From NCBI GenBank assembly GCA_964459465.1, contig CAYWLR010000002.1:186001-250000 (forward strand): DNA of 64,000 bases, given 5' to 3'. Position numbers and translations under genes: made by a program. The notes under the pieces were generated by a model. The model ran no database searches, was not told the DNA's origin, and saw only the letters and a program-made list of their open reading frames with translations. This document shows positions 7,894 to 15,801 of this stretch, in pieces (position 1 is the stretch's first letter; each line of letters begins with the position of its first letter). Source of the stretch: CALAMC01 sp964459465. GTDB lineage: Bacteria > Zixibacteria > MSB-5A5 > GN15 > PGXB01.

Positions 7894-8519
7894 CACAGCC
7901 TCCGCATCAGGCCGACCACTTTGCCCGCGATATAAAACCCCGGCGCGTCGGCATCGACCATAATAGGTGTGTAGCGCTCGTTGGCCGGTTGAAGGCGCAC
8001 TACTCCCCTTTCCGGGAAATACCGTTTGACCGTCGCCTCCTCGCCGATCACCGCCACAATTATATCGCCCGGCTCGGCGTCGTCCTGCTTTTTGACCAGC
8101 ACCAGGTCGCCATCGTATATACCCGCGTCGATCATCGAATCCCCGACCACCCGCAACGTGAACGTCTCGCCGCTGGGAAGAAACGACTCATCGATGGCGT
8201 AAAAATCCTCGCGGTTTTCGACTGCGGTCAGCGGCACACCGGCCGGGACCGAACCGACCAGCGGCACGGTGCGAATTTTTGCGGCCATCTCGCCGGGTAT
8301 CCGTCGGACCAGCTCGATTCCGCGTGAAATTAGGCTCTGGCGGGCGATATACCCCTTTTTGGTCAGCGCCTCGAGATGGGCGCGCACCCCGTTGGTGGAG
8401 CGGATATCGAACTGCTCGCCGATTTCGCGGATAGTCGGCGCCCGCCCCGATTTGGCCACCATCCGTTCGATATACTCCAAGATTTCGCGTTGTCGGGCTG
8501 TCAGCCTGTCCTTGACCAT
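7893..8519 (-). CDS. lexA: LexA repressor, SOS response regulator and self-cleaving protease
   Basis: Represses DNA-damage genes and is inactivated by RecA-stimulated self-cleavage. The preferred start is the ATG at 8519 (MVKDRLTARQREIL), which has AAGGAG 7 bp upstream. It gives 208 residues; the frame is open to 8576 without better support. The N-terminal winged helix (PTIREIGEQFDIRSTNGVRAH) is followed by the S24 peptidase domain. The cleavage site region is VPLVGSVPAGVP (an Ala-Gly bond), the Ser nucleophile is in VVGDSMIDAGI, and the Lys base is in EEATVKRYF. Transcription probably starts from the promoter at 8704-8732, which contains the repressor's own operator, so the gene is autoregulated. 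A 28-codon frame overlaps its stop codon. Confidence 0.96.
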   Translation of the reverse strand: MVKDRLTARQREILEYIERMVAKSGRAPTIREIGEQFDIRSTNGVRAHLEALTKKGYIARQSLISRGIELVRRIPGEMAAKIRTVPLVGSVPAGVPLTAVENREDFYAIDESFLPSGETFTLRVVGDSMIDAGIYDGDLVLVKKQDDAEPGDIIVAVIGEEATVKRYFPERGVVRLQPANERYTPIMVDADAPGFYIAGKVVGLMRRL

Positions 8520-8550
8520 ATCAAAACTCCTTATGTTGTTGTCATTCAAC

Positions 8551-8619
8551 GTCGGGTTTCTCTCCCGACCCTTCAAAATTCAGGGCCTTCGGCAAGTCGG
8601 GAATCGGAACCCGACCTAC
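8551..8619. repeat. Inverted repeat in the lexA leader, copy 2
   Basis: Bounded by GTCGGGTTTCTC and CGGAACCCGACCTAC, which pair as CGGGTT/AACCCG. The same boundaries occur at 8646-8690, so the unit is a dispersed hairpin repeat rather than a lexA-specific signal. Confidence 0.7.
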
Positions 8620-8645
8620 TTTATCGCCTACCTAGGCATCTCTGT

Positions 8646-8690
8646 GTCGGGTTTCTCGTTCGCTGGCGCTCACGTCGGAACCCGACCTAC
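8646..8690. repeat. Inverted repeat in the lexA leader, copy 1
   Basis: A compact version of the same unit, running from GTCGGGTTTCTC to GTCGGAACCCGACCTAC with a GC-rich centre (CGCTGGCGCTCACG). It lies between the lexA promoter and the lexA start, so it would be transcribed into the leader RNA. Confidence 0.7.
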
Positions 8691-8703
8691 TTCTGCCACA
8701 AAA

Positions 8704-8732
8704 AACATACTGAACGGATGTTCAGCTGTCAA
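8704..8732 (-). promoter_or_regulatory. lexA promoter with an SOS operator in its spacer
   Basis: On the minus strand TTGACA (8727-8732) and TATGTT (8704-8709) are separated by exactly 17 bp. The spacer includes the 16-bp inverted repeat CTGAAC-N4-GTTCAG (8710-8725), containing GAAC-N4-GTTC at 8712-8723. That is the LexA operator type known from Gram-positive bacteria and several other phyla (not the CTGT-N8-ACAG type). Repressor bound here would block RNA polymerase, which implies autoregulation of lexA. Confidence 0.88.
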
Positions 8733-9396
8733 TCAAAAATATCGGAATCGAGGCTTGGAAGCTGAAGATGTGATAATGGGAATGTGATATAAAAAAGCCT
8801 CCCTGGCCCAATAAAAGAAGATGGCAGAACCGCTGACCCGGCGACACATATGGAGTATTGCAGTCCATGATTTTCTGTAATTCAATATATTCATTGCGAT
8901 TACGGCAAAATGGGTTTGTTCGTGAAAAATTTTTAATTTTTTGCAGTTAGGGGGCCCGGTCGTAAATACGGTTTTCCAGTTTAACTCGAAGGCCGGCAAA
9001 ATGGTATTCAAATTTGAAGGGCAACGTCAAAGTTTCAGCGTGATTGAAAGGGATTTGGGCCAAGAGATTTTGGCATATATAACCATATACTATTGAGTTG
9101 GTTGCGCGAAATTGGGTTTGTTTTGTCATTTTTAGATTTTTTCCTAAGTGCGATTGCGGCACCGGGCAAATTTTAATCATAGATATAGGCCTCATACATA
9201 AAGGGGACGGGCGGAAATACCATCGGGTTGATAGCAAGATGGGCTCGCGAGTCAAAATAAGAAGGCAGAACCGCCACCCTTCATTTTAATCAGGGTCTTC
9301 GAAGGGGTTCTGCCCTTTTAAAAAATTTAATTTACGAGCCGCTCGACCAAAACCATTACAATAGACGAAAAACCGGGTTTAGAAAGAGTTAAAGGA
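8733..9396. repeat. Gene-free repeat region upstream of lexA
   Basis: No convincing gene is present. It contains one arm of the GGCAGAAC repeat (8817-8835) and a longer inverted copy at 9258-9318, whose arms pair GGCAGAACC...CCCTTC with GAAGGGGTTCTGCC. It also holds two diverged copies of a motif with the core ACAAACCCA(A/T)TTT on the minus strand (near 8900-8925 and 9105-9125), each preceded by an A/T-rich stretch. Short frames across these copies begin with similar peptides (EQTHFA, KQTQFRA), as expected for duplicated non-coding sequence. Confidence 0.6.
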
Positions 9397-9771
9397 TTAC
9401 TTGATTAACGCTAACGTCAACTCAACAGCGGTCACAAATGGCTGATCAACAGGTATAGTAATATCGGCGCTATCCGCGGCATAACCGTCTTTTCCGTATA
9501 GAATTTTAAACAGTGCCGGAGGCACACCTTCATGTCCAATAATAAAATAGCCGTCACTGTCCGAATAGGATGGCGGATAATCGGGAATATCTCGCAAGAT
9601 CAACCAAACACTATCTATAGGTTCCGCCGAATCGGAATCTCGTGCATGACCACTGACCAGAACCTGGGGACCGTCAATGATCAGGGTTTTATCACGACAC
9701 CCCATAAGCAGACATAACAAACAAAGCAGACACAAAAATATATTCAGGCCGAATATAAACCTGTGCTCCAT
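9397..9771 (-). CDS. Small predicted lipoprotein with a carboxypeptidase-regulatory-like domain
   Basis: A 124-residue exported protein. The N-terminus is a hydrophobic run made of repeated Leu-Cys-Leu-Leu units ending in LLMGC, a probable lipobox with Cys25 as the lipidated residue. The rest (VLVSGHARDSDSAEPIDSVWL, then YSDSDGYFIIG) looks like a beta-sandwich of the carboxypeptidase regulatory/SdrB-like type. It lies 50 bp downstream of the dockerin gene at 9821 on the same strand and may be cotranscribed with it. Its role is unknown. The ribosome binding site is weak. Confidence 0.7.
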   Translation of the reverse strand: MEHRFIFGLNIFLCLLCLLCLLMGCRDKTLIIDGPQVLVSGHARDSDSAEPIDSVWLILRDIPDYPPSYSDSDGYFIIGHEGVPPALFKILYGKDGYAADSADITIPVDQPFVTAVELTLALIK

Positions 9772-9820
9772 ACTTTGATAACGGTCAATCGCAAAAATAT
9801 GTTTAAGCCCTAATCACCCG

Positions 9821-11245
9821 CTAACAGCTCGGTGGGGCGGGGCCCGACGGGACGGCATACAGGTAATTGATAAGGTATAATATATCCAGAAGATTAAGAT
9901 AGCCATCGGTGACGACATCGCCCTGCGCGAACTGCCCCGGAGGCGGGCCGGGCGGTGTGCCATAAACATGGTCTATCAGGTATAATATATCCAGCAGGTT
10001 CAAATTGCCGTCGGCATTGACATCCCCGCAACAGGCGCGGACGTTGAAATAAATTGTGCAATAGGTTGTGTCCTCGGCGCGGTCGCTGAAGGCGGCGATG
10101 ACTTCATAAAGCGCTTCACCATCGTTGCCATCATCGGTGAAAGTAATCAGTTTGTTCGGGCCATGAATGGTGGCTCTTCCCCCGGCATCTTCAACCATAT
10201 CAAAGGACAAATTATCGCCGGTATTGACATCGGTAACCTGGAACGGGAATGTAACCGACGTCCCAAGGCAACAGTCAATGGTCGCCCCGCAATCGGCGGT
10301 GACGGTGGGCGGGGTGTTGATAATATTAAGCGTAAAATCACAAGCGTTTCTTACAACGGCATGATCATAAAAAATTGAATTATGGTCAGAAATCATCAAT
10401 TGAACATTATAAGACCCCAGCATGTTGTAATCTGCGTCGAATGACCAGTCAACAAATGCACCACCATAAACGTCACCGATGGAATCGGTTATGACAATAT
10501 CGCCAAAACTGGCTAATGCCCCTGTTATTGCACTATCCCCCACGCTATTATCAATACGGATTTCCAATGTTAACGTATCTTTTTTCCCGTTGCCCCAATT
10601 GACATTCAGTTCACTATCGGGACATCCGGAAACGAATCGGGGAGGCCAGGGCGTGTCCCCAAATTGAATATTAGCACAATACGGACCACCAAATGGTCCC
10701 GAAGGTGGCATCCATATCCAATCAAGCCAGGGTGATTCAGATCCCATTGAATCTATACATATTTGCCCCAACGATGACTCGTCGTAGCAGCCACCCGCGC
10801 TGGCATGGAATCTATACACCAAAAGCTCGCCTTCACCTGGTGGCCAGCCGCCACTTGTTGTCGCCGTAGTATGATTGAAGGTATCTGGCAAAATGCCATC
10901 CCAGCCGGAAAGGGTAACATAATTTAACGAATGGAATCTATCGCCATCCGGCCCGAACCCGTTTAAAATTTCAACGGAGCCACCTGTTTCCGGGAGGCCG
11001 CCGGCATCGACCCAGTAAATCCGGTCAACACCATTCGATTGAGGGCCATAAATGCGCAAAGGCATGCTATAGCCATTTCTTTGGAAATCAGTATTATTCA
11101 TGTATAATTCAATCGTAAAATAGCGGTCGCATGTCATGCGACCCATATATTCGATCGGGCTATTGAACTCCACCCGGAAATCCACAGCCGCAGCGGTGGC
11201 GTATAAAATCAAGACAACAACAGCGAAAAATAATTTCTTTGACAT
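9821..11245 (-). CDS. Secreted dockerin-type protein, copy 1 of a tandem pair
   Basis: The start at 11245 (MSKKLFFAVVVLILYATAAA) gives a clean signal peptide and has GGAGG 6 bp upstream; an upstream in-frame start at 11269 would overlap the next gene. The 474-residue product has an N-terminal beta domain resembling a cohesin-like/low-complexity envelope module, and a central stretch with TPPTVTADCG and CCLGTSV. It ends in a type I dockerin: two calcium-loop repeats, DVNADGNLNLLDILYLI and DVVTDGYLNLLDILYLI, separated by a Pro/Gly linker. Many cysteines suggest disulfides. Dockerins bind cohesin partners, but none is recognised in this window. It is about half identical by eye to the following copy, indicating tandem duplication. 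Confidence 0.85.
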   Translation of the reverse strand: MSKKLFFAVVVLILYATAAAVDFRVEFNSPIEYMGRMTCDRYFTIELYMNNTDFQRNGYSMPLRIYGPQSNGVDRIYWVDAGGLPETGGSVEILNGFGPDGDRFHSLNYVTLSGWDGILPDTFNHTTATTSGGWPPGEGELLVYRFHASAGGCYDESSLGQICIDSMGSESPWLDWIWMPPSGPFGGPYCANIQFGDTPWPPRFVSGCPDSELNVNWGNGKKDTLTLEIRIDNSVGDSAITGALASFGDIVITDSIGDVYGGAFVDWSFDADYNMLGSYNVQLMISDHNSIFYDHAVVRNACDFTLNIINTPPTVTADCGATIDCCLGTSVTFPFQVTDVNTGDNLSFDMVEDAGGRATIHGPNKLITFTDDGNDGEALYEVIAAFSDRAEDTTYCTIYFNVRACCGDVNADGNLNLLDILYLIDHVYGTPPGPPPGQFAQGDVVTDGYLNLLDILYLINYLYAVPSGPAPPSC

Positions 11246-11259
11246 AATATCCTCCCAAT

Positions 11260-12675
11260 TTAAAGACATCTCGGTGGGGCGGAGCCGGTCGAAACGCCAT
11301 ATAGATACCTTATCAGATATATTATATCGAGCAGGTTCAGGTATCCGTCAGTGTGCACGTCGCCCTGCGCAAACTCACCCGGCGGCGGGCCGGGCGGTAT
11401 GCCGTAGATATGCTCGATTAAGTATAATATATCCATCAGATTTAAGCTGCCGTCGGCGTTGACATCCCCGCAACAGGCGCGGACGTTGAAATAAATGGTG
11501 CAAAAGGTAGAATCTTCGGCCCGGTCGCTGAAGGCGGCGATGACTTCATAGAGCGCTTCGCTGTCATTGCCCGTATCCGTAAAAGTTATCAGGTTGTGCT
11601 GACTGCTGATTAGAGCTCTTCCCCCGGCATCCTCCGTTAGACCAAAGGATAAAACATCGCCAACGTTTACATCAGTGACCTGAAACGGAAATTGAATTGA
11701 TGTCCCGATACAGCAATCCAGAGTATCGCCGCAGTTGTAGGCGGTAACGATAGGCGGAGTGTTAATAATATTCAGAGTGAAATTGCAGGCATTTCTTACA
11801 ACGGCATGATCATAGGGGATTGAATAATGGTCATAAACCGATATTTGAACGTCATGAGATCCCAGCATATCGAAATCGGCATCAAGAGACCAATTTATAA
11901 ATGCCCCGCCGTCATTATTACTGATAGAATCGGTAATGACGGCAACGCCCAAATTGGCCATAACACCGGAAAGGGCATCACCCGGAATTAAATCGGCGTC
12001 AAGACCAACTTCCATTGTCAGAGTATCTTTTTTGGCGATGCCCCAGTTGATATCAATAGTCTCCGGGGGACATCCGGAAACAAACCATGGAGCCTGGGGC
12101 ATTTCCCAGTTTTCAATTTGCGCGCAATAAGGCCCGCCAAAATCGACCCAGGGGAACCACAGCCACTCCATACCATTATACCATCCAGTGGAATCGATGC
12201 AAATCTCTCCGGCCTCGCTCCCGGCACTGGCATGAAATCTGTAAACGAGAAGTTCACCTTCGTTGATATGCCAGCCATTTACGGTTGTCGCGGTTACATG
12301 AAGAATAGAATCCGGCAAGATTCCGTCCCATGACCCGGCGTCAGGGATATCAACCAAATTCAACGCTGTAAACCGATAATCGCCGGGAGCAAATCCATTG
12401 AAGATATCAAGTGAACCGCCCGTTTCAAGCCTTCCCCCGGCGTCAACCCAATAGATTTGCGGCCCGGTTATGGCAAAGGGGAAACCGAAGCCGTTTATTT
12501 GCCCTCCAAGATTATGCATGTATATGTCAATGGTGAAATAGCGGTCACAGACAACTGTCCCCGGATCGGAAAAACGACTGTCGAACTCTACGCGGAATTC
12601 CACCTGGAATTGGGCGGTGGCGATGCCGCATAAGAATAAAACAAACAACAAGACAAAAAATAGATTTTTAAACAT
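11260..12675 (-). CDS. Secreted dockerin-type protein, copy 2 of a tandem pair
   Basis: A 471-residue paralogue of the gene just downstream. The signal peptide is MFKNLFFVLLFVLFLCGIATA, and GGGAGG lies 5 bp before the ATG. It has the same order of blocks as copy 1: an N-terminal EFRVEFDSRFSDPG module with VCDRYFTIDIYMHN, a middle with WGIAKKDTLTMEVG and VVRNACNFTLNIINTPP, then the dockerin pair DVNADGSLNLMDILYLI and DVHTDGYLNLLDIIYLI. It ends 15 bp before the ATG of copy 1, so both are probably on one transcript. The substrate or partner is unknown. Confidence 0.85.
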   Translation of the reverse strand: MFKNLFFVLLFVLFLCGIATAQFQVEFRVEFDSRFSDPGTVVCDRYFTIDIYMHNLGGQINGFGFPFAITGPQIYWVDAGGRLETGGSLDIFNGFAPGDYRFTALNLVDIPDAGSWDGILPDSILHVTATTVNGWHINEGELLVYRFHASAGSEAGEICIDSTGWYNGMEWLWFPWVDFGGPYCAQIENWEMPQAPWFVSGCPPETIDINWGIAKKDTLTMEVGLDADLIPGDALSGVMANLGVAVITDSISNNDGGAFINWSLDADFDMLGSHDVQISVYDHYSIPYDHAVVRNACNFTLNIINTPPIVTAYNCGDTLDCCIGTSIQFPFQVTDVNVGDVLSFGLTEDAGGRALISSQHNLITFTDTGNDSEALYEVIAAFSDRAEDSTFCTIYFNVRACCGDVNADGSLNLMDILYLIEHIYGIPPGPPPGEFAQGDVHTDGYLNLLDIIYLIRYLYGVSTGSAPPRCL

Positions 12676-12810
12676 TTTGGCCTCCCATTGAATGGGCCGG
12701 ATATTAACGAAACGGCCGATATATTATCTAATTAGAGATACCCGGTTTAATAAACGGGTCAAGATAATTTTTTCTTCGAGATAAATACAATAAGATAATC
12801 CAGGAACTGA

Positions 12811-12832
12811 ATCCCGGGTCAAAGCCCGGGAT
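12811..12832. repeat. REP-type palindrome
   Basis: ATCCCGGG-TCAAAG-CCCGGGAT is a perfect 8-bp inverted repeat with a 6-base loop, followed by GACA. The same kind of element is dispersed in many bacterial genomes. It is a different family from those near lexA. Confidence 0.75.
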
Positions 12833-12981
12833 GACATTATTCGGGGGTATTGTGCTGAAGGCGGAATAAAGAGGTTTGCCGCATGCGGAAACAAGTTTGG
12901 GGTGGTCACCCGGAGCGATCACAAGGTGTGGAGTGCCAATAATGAGGGGGAAACGGGGGTTTACATGGCATAAAAAACCTG

Positions 12982-13009
12982 TTGAAAAACTTTAAAAAAT
13001 TCATATGTT
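12982..13009 (+). promoter_or_regulatory. Possible purD promoter
   Basis: TTGAAA (12982-12987) and TATGTT (13004-13009) are separated by 16 bp in an A/T-rich stretch just upstream of purD. The -10 matches the one proposed for lexA. The evidence is sequence only. Confidence 0.4.
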
Positions 13010-13042
13010 TATGGTTTATATTTTTTCGAGGAATTGAGGCTT

Positions 13043-14332
13043 ATGAAAGTATTGGTTGTTGGTTCGGGAGGTCGTGAACACGCGCTGGCGTGGAGATTGC
13101 GCGGCTCCCGGCTGGTTAAAAAGGTCTATGTCGCCCCCGGCAACGCCGGTATCGGGCTGATCGCCGAATGTGTTGATATCAAGGCCGATGATATCAAGGG
13201 TCTGGCGGATTTCGCGGCTAAAAATAAAATCGCGCTGACCGTGGTTGGCCCGGAGCAGCCGCTCACATCGGGGATAGTCGATGAATTCAAAAAGCGCAAA
13301 CTGCGCATAATCGGCCCGGTTCAGGCGGCGGCCCGTATCGAGGGCTCCAAAGCCTTCGCCAAAGAATTCATGCGTAAATACCATATCCCGACCGCCCCAT
13401 TTCAGATTTTCGATGATGCCATTCAGGCCATATCATTCGTGAAATCCTCGCAGATGCCAATTGTCATCAAGGCCGACGGTCTGGCCGCAGGCAAAGGGGT
13501 GATTGTGGCGGCGACGTTCGATGAGGCGTCGGAGGCCATCAATAAAATCATGGTGGAGAAAATATTCGGTTCGGCCGGAAATAAAATCGTAGTCGAGACG
13601 TTCCTTGAAGGACAGGAATTATCCATCATGTGTTTCACCGACGGCAAGACGATCAAAGTCATGTTGCCGTCGCAGGACCACAAGCAAATCGGCGAGGGCG
13701 ACACCGGCCCCAACACCGGCGGAATGGGGGCCTATTGCCCGGTGCCGTTTTTCGACGATTCCATGAAGGAATTCATTGTCGAACAGATACTCGAACCAGC
13801 GGTGCGCGGGATGGCCGCCGAGGGTCATCCGTATATGGGCATCCTTTACGCGGGACTCATGATTACTTCGGCCGGTCCAAAGGTTATGGAATTCAACTGC
13901 CGTTTTGGCGACCCGGAAACCCAGGCGGTGCTGTCACTTTTGAAGTCGGATCTGGCGGATATATTTATTGCCATGATCGACGGCAATCTCGACGCCATCG
14001 GGGATCTCAAATGGGATGAAGGCGCCGCGGCCTGTGTGGTTCTGGCGTCGCGGGGCTATCCGCAAAAAGCGGAAACCGGCAAGCGTATTTTCGGGTTAAG
14101 AAACTACAGCGATAAAAAATGTTACCTGTTTCACTCGGGGACACGCCGCGACGGCAAGCAGTGGCTCACCGACGGCGGTCGGGTGGTTGGCGTAACAGGT
14201 ACCGATAAAGATTTGAAATCGGCCTTGGCCCGGGCTTATGAAGTAGTGGAAAGCATTACATTCGACGGCATGTATTTTCGAAATGATATCGGCTTCAGAG
14301 CCGGAGCGCATATGGAAAAGGTGAGGGTGTAA
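13043..14332 (+). CDS. purD: Phosphoribosylamine-glycine ligase
   Basis: Joins phosphoribosylamine and glycine with ATP in the second step of purine synthesis. The start at 13043 (MKVLVVGSGGREHALAW) is chosen over an in-frame TTG at 13034 because it matches the family N-terminus. Landmarks are the GSGGREHAL loop, the ATP-grasp core MPIVIKADGLAAGKGV near residue 125-150, NTGGMGAYCPVPFF, and metal/phosphate residues in MEFNCRFGDPETQ near 280. The length of about 429 residues is normal. purE follows 4 bp downstream. Confidence 0.97.
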   Translation: MKVLVVGSGGREHALAWRLRGSRLVKKVYVAPGNAGIGLIAECVDIKADDIKGLADFAAKNKIALTVVGPEQPLTSGIVDEFKKRKLRIIGPVQAAARIEGSKAFAKEFMRKYHIPTAPFQIFDDAIQAISFVKSSQMPIVIKADGLAAGKGVIVAATFDEASEAINKIMVEKIFGSAGNKIVVETFLEGQELSIMCFTDGKTIKVMLPSQDHKQIGEGDTGPNTGGMGAYCPVPFFDDSMKEFIVEQILEPAVRGMAAEGHPYMGILYAGLMITSAGPKVMEFNCRFGDPETQAVLSLLKSDLADIFIAMIDGNLDAIGDLKWDEGAAACVVLASRGYPQKAETGKRIFGLRNYSDKKCYLFHSGTRRDGKQWLTDGGRVVGVTGTDKDLKSALARAYEVVESITFDGMYFRNDIGFRAGAHMEKVRV

Positions 14333-14336
14333 GAAC

Positions 14337-14762
14337 ATGCCAAAGGTGTTGATTATGATCGGTTCGAAGTCGGACGAGGAATATGCCGGCGCCTGTAAAA
14401 GTATCCTCGATGACCTCGGCATCGAAAACAGGCTGGAGATTTCCTCGGCCCATCGTCATCCGGACAAAACCGACGAACTAGCCCGGCATGCCGCCGATAA
14501 CGGGTATGAAGTCGTTATATGTATGGCCGGTATGGCCGCGGCGCTTCCCGGTGTGGTCGCGGCGAGAACGAAACTTCCGGTCATTGGCGTTCCGCTTCCG
14601 GCATCGCTGGACGGTATGGACTCGCTTTTGGCGATAGTCCAGATGCCGTCGGGCATTCCGGTGGCAACGATGGCAATTGGTAAGGCCGGGGCCAAAAATG
14701 CCGCTTTTATGGCGGCCCGGATACTTGGGATTAAATACCCCGAAATAGCCGCCCGGCTTTAG
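14337..14762 (+). CDS. purE: N5-carboxyaminoimidazole ribonucleotide mutase (PurE) homologue
   Basis: PurE moves the carboxylate of N5-CAIR to give CAIR in purine synthesis, and usually works with PurK. The 141-residue protein has GSKSDEEY at the phosphate loop, SSAHRHPDK with the catalytic His, GVPLPASLDGMDSLLAIVQMPSGIPVATMAIGKAGAKNAA near the C-terminus (split here only as description), and normal length. One oddity: the class I loop usually reading GGAAHLPGM is GMAAALPGV, so the second active-site His is Ala. It is not class II either, which has AGRSN. The gene sits directly after purD, which supports a purine role. Confidence 0.88.
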   Translation: MPKVLIMIGSKSDEEYAGACKSILDDLGIENRLEISSAHRHPDKTDELARHAADNGYEVVICMAGMAAALPGVVAARTKLPVIGVPLPASLDGMDSLLAIVQMPSGIPVATMAIGKAGAKNAAFMAARILGIKYPEIAARL

Positions 14763-14833
14763 ATGGCGATTTTTTTAATCGTCGCGGGCGGCCCGATTGT
14801 AAAAGAACAAAACAATTGAAAGGAGATAAACGC

Positions 14834-15733
14834 ATGATTCGAACTGGAAACCTGAAGCCGTTAGCCTTCCCCCTCATGCTGTTAATCTTCCTGTGTGCGT
14901 CAGTGGCCATGGCCGATACCGAAAAGGCCAAAGAGCATTTTAACGCCGGGTTGACGGCGCAACAGGGAGGCAGTGACAGCCTGGCCATCGAAGAATACAA
15001 AAAGGCCATATCCGAGGACGCCAACTTTCTGGACGCGAGGATAAATCTCGGTTCGATTTATTTTGCCCAAGAAAAACTGACCAATGCCGAAGAGCAATTC
15101 CGTAAAGCCACCGAAATCGACGCCGCCAACGCCGACGCCTGGGCCAACCTCGGCAAGACTTATTTTAAAAATGACAAATACATGGAGGCGGAACAGGCTC
15201 TCAAAAAGTCACTTGAGCTCAACAAGAACAATAACGAGATTAATAAAGAACTGGGCAGGATTTACATGGTTCAGCAGAACTGGCCGGCCCTGGTTGACGT
15301 TATGACCAAATATACGGCGGTCGTCACCGATGACTATTTGAGCTATTATCTTCTCGGCAAAGGGTATCAGAAGCTCAAAAAATACCCTGAAGCCGTGGAC
15401 GCCTATTCCAAATCCACCAAATTGAACGGCGAGTATTTTAATTCGTTCAACAGCCTGGGGCAAATCTATCAGGCGCAGGAGAGATATCCGCAGGCCTATC
15501 AGATGTTCAAAAAAGCCTCCGAAATTAACCCCGATAATTATCTGGCGCATTACAACATGGCCATCGCCTTCGAGCATGACAATCAGGATAAGCTCGATGA
15601 AGTTATTGCCAACTGGCAGAAGTTTATCCGGGTGGCCAAGAAGAATCCCAAGGCCAAGGAGTTGATCACACCGGCGGAGGAACACATTAAAGAATTGCAG
15701 GAATTGAAATCTTTCCAGAGCAGTGAAGGATAA
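14834..15733 (+). CDS. Secreted TPR-repeat protein
   Basis: The ATG at 14834 has AGGAGA 7 bp upstream. The first 28 residues form a signal peptide ending CASVAMA. The rest is almost entirely tetratricopeptide repeats: AKEHFNAGLTAQQGGSDSLA, DARINLGSIYFAQEKLTNAE, ADAWANLGKTYFKNDKYMEA, then four or more later units including FNSLGQIYQAQERYPQA. About 300 residues in all. TPR superhelices bind other proteins, so this is likely a periplasmic scaffold. It follows purE by 71 bp and ends in a strong terminator. The partner is unknown. Confidence 0.85.
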   Translation: MIRTGNLKPLAFPLMLLIFLCASVAMADTEKAKEHFNAGLTAQQGGSDSLAIEEYKKAISEDANFLDARINLGSIYFAQEKLTNAEEQFRKATEIDAANADAWANLGKTYFKNDKYMEAEQALKKSLELNKNNNEINKELGRIYMVQQNWPALVDVMTKYTAVVTDDYLSYYLLGKGYQKLKKYPEAVDAYSKSTKLNGEYFNSFNSLGQIYQAQERYPQAYQMFKKASEINPDNYLAHYNMAIAFEHDNQDKLDEVIANWQKFIRVAKKNPKAKELITPAEEHIKELQELKSFQSSEG

Positions 15734-15745
15734 AAAACATTGACT

Positions 15746-15776
15746 GAACCCCGGCTCATGGTCGGGGTTCTTTTTT
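15746..15776 (+). terminator. Rho-independent terminator after the TPR gene
   Basis: GAACCCCG pairs with CGGGGTTC around the loop GCTCATGGT, followed by six T residues. It lies 13 bp after the stop codon and ends the purD-purE-TPR transcript. Confidence 0.92.
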
Positions 15777-15801
15777 ATGGCATAAAAACGCAGGTAGCAG
15801 G

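Larger units (their letters stand above)
12676..13042. other. Intergenic region between dockerin gene and purD
   Basis: No gene is visible. It separates divergent transcripts and contains a perfect palindrome at 12811-12832 and a probable purD promoter at 12982-13009. Two short overlapping frames on the minus strand (12724-12922) are in different frames with no ribosome binding site and are not believed. Confidence 0.6.

Noticed and set aside
8733..9289. Several frames of 60-100 codons upstream of lexA
   Set aside because: They run through duplicated repeat DNA in different frames and have no start signals.
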